64,000 nt of DNA from JBBQLG01 sp964251665 (GTDB lineage: Bacteria; Bacteroidota; Bacteroidia; Cytophagales; Spirosomataceae): assembly GCA_964251665.1 (NCBI GenBank), contig CAXUKO010000005.1:328137-392136 (forward strand), in the 5' to 3' direction. Under the pieces are notes generated by a model. It was not told the origin of the DNA and did no database searches. It worked only from the letters and a program-made list of their open reading frames with translations. The position numbers and the translations under genes are program-made. Shown here in pieces: positions 15,022 to 23,575 of the stretch. Position 1 is the stretch's first letter, and every line of letters begins with the position of its first letter.

Positions 15022-15682
15022 CCGGCATGGCAGTCGCTCTGAGCTGCACCCCGATGTTGGTAGCTGGTGACTCAACCGCCATTTTATTCAACGCACTGTA
15101 AATAACACGGACAGCATTTTCGATCCGCTGCCAGCCTTCCTCGCTCCGCAGGTCAAGGCCAATCATAGTCCGGTTGTTTTGCGCCATGATCGTCAGATAC
15201 GACATAGCACCCAGAATTACGGCCGAGAGCGCTTTGGTATCGGCACCCTCTACAAACGACAGCTGCTCAACCAGGCGCGTCATTTCTTCATCAACTGCCT
15301 TACTGGTGATATCGGCTGTTGAATCGTTTTCAACGATTGTTGCTTTGATTACTTCACGAGCTGCTTTCAGGCTGCGGAACGAACGGTAGGTTTGTAGCAC
15401 CTGACGGGACCAGATTTTAGCCACATCCGACTCGTGCATAGGGCGGATCTGATCAAGTACAACGGGGGTAAGCAACGGAAACAGTTTACCCATTTTTACG
15501 TAGTAATGCATCAGGCCGTCAATACCGCCAAAATACCGGTAGATAAGCACTTTACTAACGCCAGCTTTTTCGGCTACCCGGTTTACACCTACGCCTTCCA
15601 GGCCATGCTCGGCTATTACTTCTTCCAGAGCCTCTACAATGCGCTGAGTGGTTTTGTCCCGGTTCCTTGTTAGCTTTTCCAT
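15008..15682 (-). CDS. TetR-family transcriptional regulator
   Basis: The 224-residue protein has a TetR N-terminal DNA-binding domain (about 10-58) with the helix-turn-helix VNRVAEKAGVSKVLIYRYFGG, and a variable C-terminal ligand-binding part (about 70-210). TetR proteins usually repress a neighbouring gene until a small ligand binds. No obvious adjacent target exists: GH32 lies 0.5 kb away on the same strand, upstream of tetR. The leader contains ACGTTAACG (near 15722-15730) and an imperfect dyad (15737-15769), possible autoregulatory sites. Confidence 0.92.
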   Translation of the reverse strand: MEKLTRNRDKTTQRIVEALEEVIAEHGLEGVGVNRVAEKAGVSKVLIYRYFGGIDGLMHYYVKMGKLFPLLTPVVLDQIRPMHESDVAKIWSRQVLQTYRSFRSLKAAREVIKATIVENDSTADITSKAVDEEMTRLVEQLSFVEGADTKALSAVILGAMSYLTIMAQNNRTMIGLDLRSEEGWQRIENAVRVIYSALNKMAVESPATNIGVQLRATAMPVSQW

Positions 15683-16228
15683 CTGATTATGTGATTGATT
15701 GGTTGGATTTATTGTTTAGATACGTTAACGAGTAAGTCGTCACTTTTTTTACAATAAAAGTTAATGACAAAACGATCGAAGTATATACGAGTAAAAACCA
15801 GTATGTGTATTTACGATAATTATCAAATTTTAACTATTTATTTTCGATAACACATAAATATAAACATTTAAAGAATTATTTATCTATTATTATAAATAAT
15901 CTTTGTTAAACCTCCTGTTGTGATCAATTCTCAAACCTACTATAGAATAGTATTACCTTAGACTTTATGTACTTAATAATTTAGTTAAAGTTATCAAATG
16001 GCGTCCTCAAGAAAACAGGTCCATCACTAACGTGGCTTTTCTGGACGTTAATTGAGCTATAAGATTGACTATAAGTGCGTTTACGTCACAAACCTGGATC
16101 AACACAGGTTGCCAGCCGAGCAAGCGCTATAACATTATCGCCAATGCCCGGCCTGCTACATACAGCAAAGCCCCCTCAAGCTACTGAGGAGGCTGACTAT
16201 ATGGCGATGTGTTCGTATGGAGAGGGCT
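15683..16228. other. AT-rich intergenic region between tetR and the GH32 gene
   Basis: About 545 bp. The part next to tetR is very AT-rich and should hold the tetR promoter; the rest is more mixed. Apart from the GH32 terminator at 16169-16194 I see no gene, RNA or repeat that I can support. Confidence 0.5.
16169..16194 (-). terminator. Hairpin after the GH32 gene
   Basis: Arms AGCCCCCTCA (16169-16178) and TGAGGAGGCT (16185-16194) pair with one mismatch around a 6-nt loop, 35 nt after the GH32 stop on the minus strand. The T tract is poor. Confidence 0.6.
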
Positions 16229-17746
16229 TTATTTAATTGGCCAGATCATTAGTGTTTTGAAAACAGCACTGCCCCCCACTGACTGCAACTCAAGTTTGCC
16301 TTCGTGTTTAGTCGGAAATACCAGTTCCGTCATAACCTGCTGACCATCATTGGCAAATATCTCCACGATGGACGCATCAACCAGCAGGTGCAGTCTCAGC
16401 GTGCCCTTCTGTGGTTTTACCACTACTGACTCTACACTCGGAAACCGGTCGCTGAAGCCCACATTGCCCGACTTAGTGCGGTCGAAAGACAGCGTACTGG
16501 TTGCAGCATCGTAGGTTAGAGTGCTGGTTTCGTCGCCACTTTTCAGGAGTAGAATGCTAACCTGCTTTGCTGAACCAAGCGCAATCTCCGCTTCCAGTTC
16601 GTAAGATTCACCCGTAAAATCGAGCGGCATCGGTCCACTCACGGTCAGGTTAGTTTTGTTAGTTGGTTTCCCGCGTCGGCCCGCCAGTGAAACCGGTGTC
16701 TGCACCAGCCGATAGCCATCGGGGGTGTTTGTCAGACTAATTTCACGCGGGACCGACATGGCTCCTTTAAAAGGCGACGTTGGTAGTTTATTAGCGTATT
16801 CCCAGTCGTTGAGCCAGCCAATCATAATCGGCTTTTTGCGGGTATTGGGCAGGTCATTGAAGGGTATGGCTGCGTAGTAATCTTTACCCTCATCCACATA
16901 CAGAATCTCTTTCTGCGGTTGAGCCGTGAAGGTTTTCCCATCGAAATCGCCCACAAAATACTGCATGGCGAGGTAATTTTTCTGCCGGTGCCCACTCGAG
17001 AGTGTCAGCACCCACTTCTTATCTGAACTTCCTTCAATTGGTACCTGAAACAAGGCAGGACATTCCCAGACTTTAGTTGTATCGCCCTGCGGACCAAAGA
17101 GGCTCAGCAACGTCCAGTCTTTGAGGTTTTTCGACTCGTAGAACGCGGCCTGATGATCGGTCGGCTTAATCACCGTCATCAGCCATTTTTGCTGCGGAGC
17201 ATACCAGAACACATTTGGGTCACGAAACTCTTTGGTTTTCAAATCCAGCACCGGGTTACCAGCGTACTCCGTCCAGGTTAGCCCCTGATCGGCACTATAG
17301 GCCAGATTCTGGTACTGCGCGGTCTGTTTGTCGCCCGCCGAGACATTACCCGTGTAGACGGCCACCAGGCAGCCTTTCGTTCCTGCCGGACAAAGTCCGC
17401 TCGTATTGTCTTTATCAAGGACAGCACTACCCGAGAAAATGGCGGTACTTAACTTACTATCGGGATGGGTAAACTCCGGAATAGCCAGCGGCAGATTTTG
17501 CCAGTTCAACAGGTCTTTGCTCACCGCATGGCCCCAGCTCATGTGTCCCCATTCATTACCAAACGGGTTGTGCTGGTAAAACAAATGGTACTGCCCATTG
17601 GCGTAAATAAGGCCATTGGGATCGTTGATCCAGCCTTTGGGTGCCGAAAAGTGGTATCGGGGACGATACGTCTCATCGGGTTTTGCGGTCTGCCCAAAAG
17701 CGTTTAACGTAGTCAGCAGAGCAAGGGGTAAAAGGAATTTTTGCAT
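16229..17746 (-). CDS. GH32 fructan hydrolase (levanase/inulinase/invertase type), exported
   Basis: The 505-residue protein starts with a signal peptide (MQKFLLPLALLTTLNAFGQ). It carries all three GH32 catalytic motifs: WINDPNG (residues 39-45, nucleophile D42), FRDPN (174-178, transition-state stabiliser D176) and WECP (227-230, acid/base E228). A five-bladed propeller domain (to about 335) is followed by the usual C-terminal beta-sandwich. It cleaves beta-fructosidic bonds in levan, inulin or sucrose; endo or exo action cannot be told from sequence. It is the last gene of the fructan locus, with a 157-nt gap after fructokinase, so it may have its own promoter. Confidence 0.95.
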   Translation of the reverse strand: MQKFLLPLALLTTLNAFGQTAKPDETYRPRYHFSAPKGWINDPNGLIYANGQYHLFYQHNPFGNEWGHMSWGHAVSKDLLNWQNLPLAIPEFTHPDSKLSTAIFSGSAVLDKDNTSGLCPAGTKGCLVAVYTGNVSAGDKQTAQYQNLAYSADQGLTWTEYAGNPVLDLKTKEFRDPNVFWYAPQQKWLMTVIKPTDHQAAFYESKNLKDWTLLSLFGPQGDTTKVWECPALFQVPIEGSSDKKWVLTLSSGHRQKNYLAMQYFVGDFDGKTFTAQPQKEILYVDEGKDYYAAIPFNDLPNTRKKPIMIGWLNDWEYANKLPTSPFKGAMSVPREISLTNTPDGYRLVQTPVSLAGRRGKPTNKTNLTVSGPMPLDFTGESYELEAEIALGSAKQVSILLLKSGDETSTLTYDAATSTLSFDRTKSGNVGFSDRFPSVESVVVKPQKGTLRLHLLVDASIVEIFANDGQQVMTELVFPTKHEGKLELQSVGGSAVFKTLMIWPIK

Positions 17747-17903
17747 AATGACAAATTATTAAACAGGGTAAAATCTCATCTGACAGATGGCTAATGTTAA
17801 TACCTGTTAGCAACAAGGCTACCTACGCAAATAAATACTTCTTTGTGTGTATAACTGGATTAGTGGTTAGAAAGAACGAGTTATCAGCAGGTAATAGTCT
17901 TGT

Positions 17904-18794
17904 TCAGAGCGGTTGCAGGTGCAGGGTTGCAGCGATGGTTTCAGCCGAAAAAGCGGGCGTCGCACCCTGTTGCGTGGCTACGTAAGCGCCGGTTGCACAG
18001 GCAAATTCCAGGGTCTTCCCGGCGGATTCACCCTGTAAGGTTTTATAGAGAAAAGCGGCCAGAAAGGCGTCACCACTACCAATGGTATCCTCCACGTTGA
18101 TAGGAAAGCCTACCTGACTATACATGCCTGTTTCATCGAGCAGCACGGCTCCGTCGCCACCCAGCGTCGCGCATAGTTTTTCGAGTTGATAGCGCTCGCG
18201 CAGCTGATAAATGGCCCCGTGCAGATCGTTTCCTTCACCATACCAGCCAGCCAGTTCCACCAGTTCGTGCTCATTAATTTTAGCGACGTCGGCCTGTTGC
18301 AACAGTTCTTCAACCATTGCCCGGTCGTAGTGAGGGGCGCGCAGATTAACGTCGAATACGGTGTAAGGCGCTACGGCCAGCAGGGCCAGCAGCGTTTCAC
18401 GCGTTTGCGAACTTCGTGCGGCCAGGCTACCGTACACGAACACATCGCTCTGTCGGACCACATCGAGCAGGTTGGGCTCCAGCTGAATATAATCCCAGGC
18501 TACGGGCTGCACAATCTTGTAGGTTACCTCGTTACTATCCGAAACATTGGCTTTGGCTACCCCCGTCAGGTGCGACTGACCCACCTGTATCAATTCAGTA
18601 GGAATGCCTTTGCGGGTTAGAAAATCCAGTAGTTCGCTGCCCAGTTCATCAGTACCGACGCGGCTGATGAGTTGAGCATTCAGACCAAAGTTTCGTAGGT
18701 CGGCGGCCACGTTCATAGGGGCACCGCCGGGTTGTTTACTGGTCGGCAGCACATCCCAGAGGATTTCGCCGAAACAGGTGATGGTTGGTGTCAT
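17904..18794 (-). CDS. PfkB-family fructokinase
   Basis: The 296-residue protein is a ribokinase-fold sugar kinase. The N-terminal GEILWDVLPTSKQPGGAPMNVA is the substrate-binding segment typical of fructokinases, and the C-terminal DTIGSGDAF (236-244) carries the catalytic base D242 and anion hole. It would phosphorylate fructose with ATP in the cytoplasm. It starts 13 nt after the MFS transporter stop on the same strand, so the two are cotranscribed, matching import followed by trapping of fructose. Sugar identity is inferred from the locus. Confidence 0.92.
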   Translation of the reverse strand: MTPTITCFGEILWDVLPTSKQPGGAPMNVAADLRNFGLNAQLISRVGTDELGSELLDFLTRKGIPTELIQVGQSHLTGVAKANVSDSNEVTYKIVQPVAWDYIQLEPNLLDVVRQSDVFVYGSLAARSSQTRETLLALLAVAPYTVFDVNLRAPHYDRAMVEELLQQADVAKINEHELVELAGWYGEGNDLHGAIYQLRERYQLEKLCATLGGDGAVLLDETGMYSQVGFPINVEDTIGSGDAFLAAFLYKTLQGESAGKTLEFACATGAYVATQQGATPAFSAETIAATLHLQPL

Positions 18795-18807
18795 AGCTAA
18801 AAATGGG

Positions 18808-20178
18808 TTAATGGGCGAAAACGGTCCGGTCTATTTTCTCCAGGCTGGTTCCTTTGGTTTCGGGCATGATGCGCAGCACAAACAGCAGTTGCAGTACCAT
18901 CATAGCGGTGAAAAAGAGGAAGGTATTACCGCCCCCGAATCGCTCGGAGAGGTACGGGAACGTGAAGGTGATGATGGCTGCCATGAGCCAGTGCGTAAAG
19001 CTGCCGAGGGCCTGCCCGCTCGCCCGGACTTCGTTGGGGAAAATTTCGGAGATGAACACCCAAATCACAGCCCCCTGCGAGAAGCCAAAAAAAGCGATGT
19101 AGCCAAACAGGAGGAACGGCACGGTCATACCGCTAAAATCTTCTACGTAGAAGGCGCGGGCAACCAAACCCAGCATCAGAATAAGCCCCACCGATCCGAT
19201 TTTCATGAGTGTACGCCGACCGTAGCGGTCGATGAGGTTCATGGAAAGCAGGGTGAAAACAAGGTTAATCAGACCAATACCAGCTGAGGAGAGCAGGGAT
19301 GAGCTTTTACCGAGCCCCGTCATTTCAAAAATGCGGGGGGCGTAATAAATGATGGCGTTGATACCCGAAACCTGGTTGAAGACCGCGAACAATACGGCCA
19401 GCATAATTGGGGTATTATATTTTCCCGAAAAGAGCCGGGCCGAAGCGGCTGTCGTCGTGTTGCTTTGCTGAATGGCAATCAGTGTTTGTTCGGCCGTGTC
19501 GGGGTCAATCATGTTAAGCACCGCACGGGCCTCCGCCACCGGATCGCCGGACCGCGGATCGTCGGACCGCGGATCGCCGGACCGCTGCCCTTTCCTGAGC
19601 AACAGCCACCTTGGGCTTTCCGGGATGTTAAGAACAGCAATCAGGAAGATCAGCGACGGCAGTGCCTGTACACCCAGCATCCAGCGCCAGGGCTGGGCAC
19701 CCACATCGGCAAGCAGGAAGTTGGAGAGATAAGCAATCAGGATACCGAAAACAACATTGAACTGGAACAGGCCGACGAGTTTACCGCGCGATTTAGCTGG
19801 TGAGATTTCGGTAATGTACATGGGTGCGGCCACCGACGATGCGCCAACGCCTAAACCGCCCAAAAAACGAAAAACGAGAAAGATAGACCAGGTTGGCGCG
19901 AGTGCTGTTCCGAGCGAGGCTAACAGATACAGAATGGCAATCCAGAAAAGCGTGCGTTTACGCCCGAGTCGCTCGGCGGGGATGCCGCCCGTCATGGAGC
20001 CGATCACTGTACCGATAAGCGCGATGGATACTGTTAGGCCATGCTCCCAGACGCTGAGGTGCCAGAGGGTCTGGAGGGTCTGCTCAACACCGGAGATGAC
20101 AGCGGTATCGAAACCAAAAAGGAAGCCACCTAAAGCGGCTGTGATGGACCAAAAGAAAATACGTTGTTTCTGACGCAT
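18808..20178 (-). CDS. MFS sugar porter (SP family)
   Basis: The ATG at 20178 gives 456 residues starting MRQKQRIFFW, just before TM1 (AALGGFLFGFDTAVISG); an upstream in-frame ATG at 20220 would overlap the predicted promoter and is rejected. Twelve membrane helices are apparent. Sugar-porter motifs are present: RFLGGLGVGASSVAAPMYITE, PESPRWLL at the end of the first half, and PETKGTSLEKID at the C-terminus. It should carry a monosaccharide, probably fructose, across the inner membrane with protons. The central cytoplasmic loop contains three 5-residue repeats (RSGDP, RSDDP, RSGDP) from a 15-bp DNA repeat, absent from typical members. Confidence 0.93.
   Translation of the reverse strand: MRQKQRIFFWSITAALGGFLFGFDTAVISGVEQTLQTLWHLSVWEHGLTVSIALIGTVIGSMTGGIPAERLGRKRTLFWIAILYLLASLGTALAPTWSIFLVFRFLGGLGVGASSVAAPMYITEISPAKSRGKLVGLFQFNVVFGILIAYLSNFLLADVGAQPWRWMLGVQALPSLIFLIAVLNIPESPRWLLLRKGQRSGDPRSDDPRSGDPVAEARAVLNMIDPDTAEQTLIAIQQSNTTTAASARLFSGKYNTPIMLAVLFAVFNQVSGINAIIYYAPRIFEMTGLGKSSSLLSSAGIGLINLVFTLLSMNLIDRYGRRTLMKIGSVGLILMLGLVARAFYVEDFSGMTVPFLLFGYIAFFGFSQGAVIWVFISEIFPNEVRASGQALGSFTHWLMAAIITFTFPYLSERFGGGNTFLFFTAMMVLQLLFVLRIMPETKGTSLEKIDRTVFAH
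19541..19585. repeat. Three in-frame 15-bp tandem repeats inside the sugar porter gene
   Basis: GGATCGCCGGACCGC occurs at 19541-19555 and 19571-19585, and with one change (GTCGG for GCCGG) at 19556-19570. On the coding strand each unit adds five residues (RSGDP/RSDDP) to the loop between TM6 and TM7. Confidence 0.95.
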
Positions 20179-20217
20179 GGCTGACTCGAAGTGTCGGGCT
20201 GGACATTGATTTCGAGT

Positions 20218-20247
20218 CAAACTTAGATCAGCTCTATCAGCTAAACT
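20218..20247 (-). promoter_or_regulatory. Promoter of the sugar porter-fructokinase unit
   Basis: On the minus strand TAAGTTTG (20218-20225) is a perfect -7 box about 40 nt before the ATG. The -33 position has only a weak TTTAG. Two direct copies of AGCTGAT sit between the two elements, a possible regulator site. Confidence 0.6.
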
Positions 20248-20282
20248 TTCGGTAATCGTTCAAATACTTCTAAAATGAATCG

Positions 20283-20321
20283 AAACACATAATATATTGA
20301 CTAACAACAGCTTATGTGTTT
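20283..20321. promoter_or_regulatory. 10-bp inverted repeat upstream of the sugar porter promoter, candidate HTCS operator
   Basis: AAACACATAA (20283-20292) and its exact complement TTATGTGTTT (20312-20321) flank a 19-nt AT-rich spacer, about 75 bp upstream of the -7 box. Position and symmetry suit binding by a dimeric AraC-type activator such as the HTCS encoded just upstream. Confidence 0.4.
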
Positions 20322-20387
20322 AAAATTTGAATTCACTTTAGGTTTTAGAACAGGAATTTCAGCTTTTGTTACACGCGTCGCTACGAA

Positions 20388-20474
20388 TCACAGTCGGTTG
20401 AGTAGGATGGCAAACCCGCCACCGCTGGCGAGACGCAGATTGATTGTGGTCTTGCTGGTGGCCCGTTCTTCTTT
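20388..20474 (-). pseudogene. Possible C-terminal remnant of a glycoside hydrolase (GH97-like)
   Basis: In the gap between the transporter and the HTCS, the minus strand reads as a short protein tail ending TSKTTINLRLASGGGFAILL and a stop at 20388-20390. The Gly-rich ending recalls the C-terminus of GH97 enzymes. It is closed upstream by a stop at 20475-20477, and a different frame continues from there, as expected for a frameshifted relic. The match is from memory and short, so the call is weak. Confidence 0.25.
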
Positions 20475-20620
20475 TTAATGGTATAAGCCTTCGCGAGTGT
20501 CTGAAACGCGTCGAGGTGTGTCTCGTAATGTCGCTGTAGGTCAGTCGCCCAGTTGCAATAGACTATAGATACTGTGCAAAGCCCGTTGTTTGGCCAGCGA
20601 ACGGGTAGAATGGAAACACA

Positions 20621-23374
20621 TTAGGCGTTAACCGGCGACTTCCGGTATTCAGACGGAGTCTTTTGGGTATGCTGCTTGAAGAACGTTGTGAAGTAGGCGG
20701 GCGAACTGAAACCTGTCTCGTCTGCTATTTCAGACATGGGCCTGTTCGTTTCGCGCAGCAGGGATTTTGCTTTCTTTAAACGGACTTCGGTCAGATAATC
20801 CATCACGTTCATATCCAGCAGGGCCTGCACTTTGCGGTAGAGCTGCACGCGGGAAAGGCCCATCTCGCGGCTTAGTTTCTCTACGCCAAAGGCCGGATCG
20901 CTTAAGTTCTGTTCAATCAGGGCGGTTAGCTCATTCAGGAATTTCTTATCCTGCCGGTTGCCGGAACTGGATTGAGTCAGGAAGTCTGAAGCATACCGCC
21001 GTTGCCATTTTTCGCGGTTAGCCAACGTTGTACGAATCGTTTCGAGCAGATACGCCGTATTGAACGGTTTGGTAATGTAGGCATCAGCCCCGACGCGGGC
21101 ACCTTCAATCCGCTGTTCCATCTGGGCTTTTGCCGTCAGCAGAATAACCGGAATATGCGATGTGCGCAGGTCGGCTTTTACGCGCTGCGTCAGTTGCAGG
21201 CCATCCATCGCATCAGCAAACGGGTGTCGTCCCGGCATGGCTTCACCCGCCAGCATAATATCACTGATGATCAGGTCGGGGATGCATTCCAGCGCCCGCT
21301 CCCACCCTTTTTCGCCGGCCGCTTCGGCAATAACATCAAATTCATTGCCCAGCCGCGTGGTAAGAAAAGCCCGCAGATCATCATTGTCCTCAACAATCAG
21401 CACGGTACGCCCCCGTTTGCCGGGCAGCGTTACAGAGGCACCTACTTCCGAATCGTCCACATCGATCAGCAGGCGTTGCCGGGTCAGCGGCCCGGTCATT
21501 TCCTCCGCCGTCAGGTGCTGATTACCCAGTGGCATCAAAATGGTAAATGTTGTGCCCCGGCCAACCTCCGATTCTACCCGGATCTCGCCCTGATGCAGTT
21601 GAATAAACTCCAGCGACAAGGCCAGCCCCAGCCCTTTTGACAGATTAAACGACTTGGTGCCACTGAAAAACAAATCAAAAGCGTGGGCCTGTTCATCGGC
21701 AGTCATGCCTTCGCCGTTATCCCGCACCCGAATCTGTACCTGTGCATCAACTACGTCCAGCAGAACGTGAATCAGCCCGCCAGCAGGCGTGTACTTGAAC
21801 GCGTTCGACAGCAGGTTAACGATTACCTTGTCTAGTTTCTCCTGATCGAACCAGACCGGTACGGTAGCCTGTGTCGTGATGAACTGCAGGTCGATACGCT
21901 GTTTTTTAGCTTTGGGCCGGAAGTCCTGCACAATGTCCTGAATGAAGTCGGGCAGATTCTGTTCCGACGTGTGAAGTCGCTGCCTGCCGGCATCGGTTTT
22001 ACGCAGATCCAGCATCTGATCAATCAGGCGGAGCAGACGGTAGGCATTTTTCTGAATCAGTGCCAGGTTACTTTTCAGTTCATACGGACTCACGGTTTTC
22101 TGGCTCAACAGGTCTTCCGTTGGCGTTAGAATCAGGCTCAGGGGCGTATTAAATTCGTGGGAGATGTACGAGTAAAACCGGAGTTTTTCTTCCGTAGCCA
22201 GCCGCGCCTGCGCCGACACGGCTTCGATCTTGTCTTTCTGATCCAGTATTTCCTGATTCTGCTGCTCCAGCGTTTGGTAAGCGGCCTGCTTGGACCGAAA
22301 CAAGTATAGCGCCCAACTCCCCAGGAGCATAGCCACAATCAGGCTGGCCAATGTGAAGTAGAGCGTGTCTTTCTGGGAGGCATACGTACGGCTGAGTTCA
22401 GCAATGCGCTGACTTTGTTTCTCAATATCGGCCTGCTGTTCAATCACCTTTTCGTTCTGAAGCTTCATAATCCGCACGTTCGACGAGTCGATCAGGGTGA
22501 TTGGCAGCCGGTTTTCGCGGCTGAAAGGTTGCTTTTTCAGGATGGCAATGGCCGTTCGGATGGCTTCTTTACCGCCGGTCGGGTACAGCACCGTACCACT
22601 CAAAACATGCCGGTCTACAAGATCAATGCCTTCATTTTTGCCGGGCAGTCCATCCACACCAATAATTTTGATCTGCTGACTAACGCCTAGTTGCTGACAA
22701 ACCCGGAAAGCCTTTAGGGCCGTCCGGTCGTTCTGCGCAAAGATGAGATTTATGGTTGGCTGGGTCTTCAGCAAATGCGTCAGCGTGCCGGCAAACGACT
22801 GTTTATCCCAGTCCCCTTCCAGCTTGGCAACCAATTTGATACCGGGGTACCGGTTGATGGCGTCGGCAAAACCGCGATGCCGGTCAATATCCGCTGATGA
22901 CCCGGGTGATTCCCCGATTTCTACAATGTTCCCCGCCCCTTTCAGCAGGGCGTTGGCGTAAATACCGGCCGTGCGACCGACCTCCACGTTATTAGCCCCA
23001 ACGTAGGCCGTGTACTGGTCAGACGCCGTGCGCCGATCCACTACAATCACCGGAATACCCTGTTGGTACGCTTTTTCAACAATGGGGGTAATAGGCTGGG
23101 CAGCATTGGGTGAAACGATCAGCAGATCAACCCGCTGGTCGATGAGTTCCTGAATCTGCTTCACCTGTCTCGCACTCTGCCCACCGGCATCTTTCACCAC
23201 GAAATTAATATCAGGACTAAATGACAACTCCCGGTTCATGCTTTCCAGCATGGTTTTACGCCAAGTATCGGCTTCGGTACGCTGCGAAAACCCAATGGTG
23301 AACTGTTTGCTCTGTTGCGTCGAACAGGCAAAGAGCAATAAGGTCGTTAACAAAAAGAGACAAAAGAATTTCAA
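20621..23374 (-). CDS. Hybrid two-component system regulator with periplasmic sugar-binding sensor (fructose-type HTCS)
   Basis: The 917-residue protein joins sensor, kinase and regulator in one chain. It has a lipoprotein-like signal (LLLFACSTQQ, Cys17), a type I periplasmic binding domain of the ribose/fructose class (about 25-310, with VDLLIVSPNAAQ and IIGVDGLPGKNEG), a membrane helix (338-358), HisKA with phospho-His H406 (YISHEFNTP), an HATPase domain (N box at 520-530, GEGM, GLGLALS), a receiver (656-775, D705, K749) and an AraC helix-turn-helix (about 812-914). It should sense fructose in the periplasm and activate the adjacent locus, as Bacteroides BT1754 does; that parallel is established knowledge applied by architecture. 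The start is a TTG; the frame has no ATG before the signal. The receiver has an unusual 15-residue insertion after D705. Confidence 0.95.
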   Translation of the reverse strand: MKFFCLFLLTTLLLFACSTQQSKQFTIGFSQRTEADTWRKTMLESMNRELSFSPDINFVVKDAGGQSARQVKQIQELIDQRVDLLIVSPNAAQPITPIVEKAYQQGIPVIVVDRRTASDQYTAYVGANNVEVGRTAGIYANALLKGAGNIVEIGESPGSSADIDRHRGFADAINRYPGIKLVAKLEGDWDKQSFAGTLTHLLKTQPTINLIFAQNDRTALKAFRVCQQLGVSQQIKIIGVDGLPGKNEGIDLVDRHVLSGTVLYPTGGKEAIRTAIAILKKQPFSRENRLPITLIDSSNVRIMKLQNEKVIEQQADIEKQSQRIAELSRTYASQKDTLYFTLASLIVAMLLGSWALYLFRSKQAAYQTLEQQNQEILDQKDKIEAVSAQARLATEEKLRFYSYISHEFNTPLSLILTPTEDLLSQKTVSPYELKSNLALIQKNAYRLLRLIDQMLDLRKTDAGRQRLHTSEQNLPDFIQDIVQDFRPKAKKQRIDLQFITTQATVPVWFDQEKLDKVIVNLLSNAFKYTPAGGLIHVLLDVVDAQVQIRVRDNGEGMTADEQAHAFDLFFSGTKSFNLSKGLGLALSLEFIQLHQGEIRVESEVGRGTTFTILMPLGNQHLTAEEMTGPLTRQRLLIDVDDSEVGASVTLPGKRGRTVLIVEDNDDLRAFLTTRLGNEFDVIAEAAGEKGWERALECIPDLIISDIMLAGEAMPGRHPFADAMDGLQLTQRVKADLRTSHIPVILLTAKAQMEQRIEGARVGADAYITKPFNTAYLLETIRTTLANREKWQRRYASDFLTQSSSGNRQDKKFLNELTALIEQNLSDPAFGVEKLSREMGLSRVQLYRKVQALLDMNVMDYLTEVRLKKAKSLLRETNRPMSEIADETGFSSPAYFTTFFKQHTQKTPSEYRKSPVNA

Positions 23375-23575
23375 CTTTTTCCGGTATTTATACCATTCTT
23401 ATTTTAGAACCAAATGTATCGGGAATGCAGGAGGATTACAACGTCTATGCTGTTTCGGCAAGGCTTTCGCCGACCGACCAACTGTTTTTCATACGGGCCG
23501 ATTGGCCAAAAACCATTTCCCCGAAAAGCCTGTTATTCCCGCAAGGGCTACCCCGTATCAAATCCCCCTGTTTTA

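Noticed and set aside
19541..19585. CRISPR-like repeats
   Set aside because: The units are adjacent with no spacers, only three copies of 15 bp, and lie in frame in a transporter gene; no cas genes are present.
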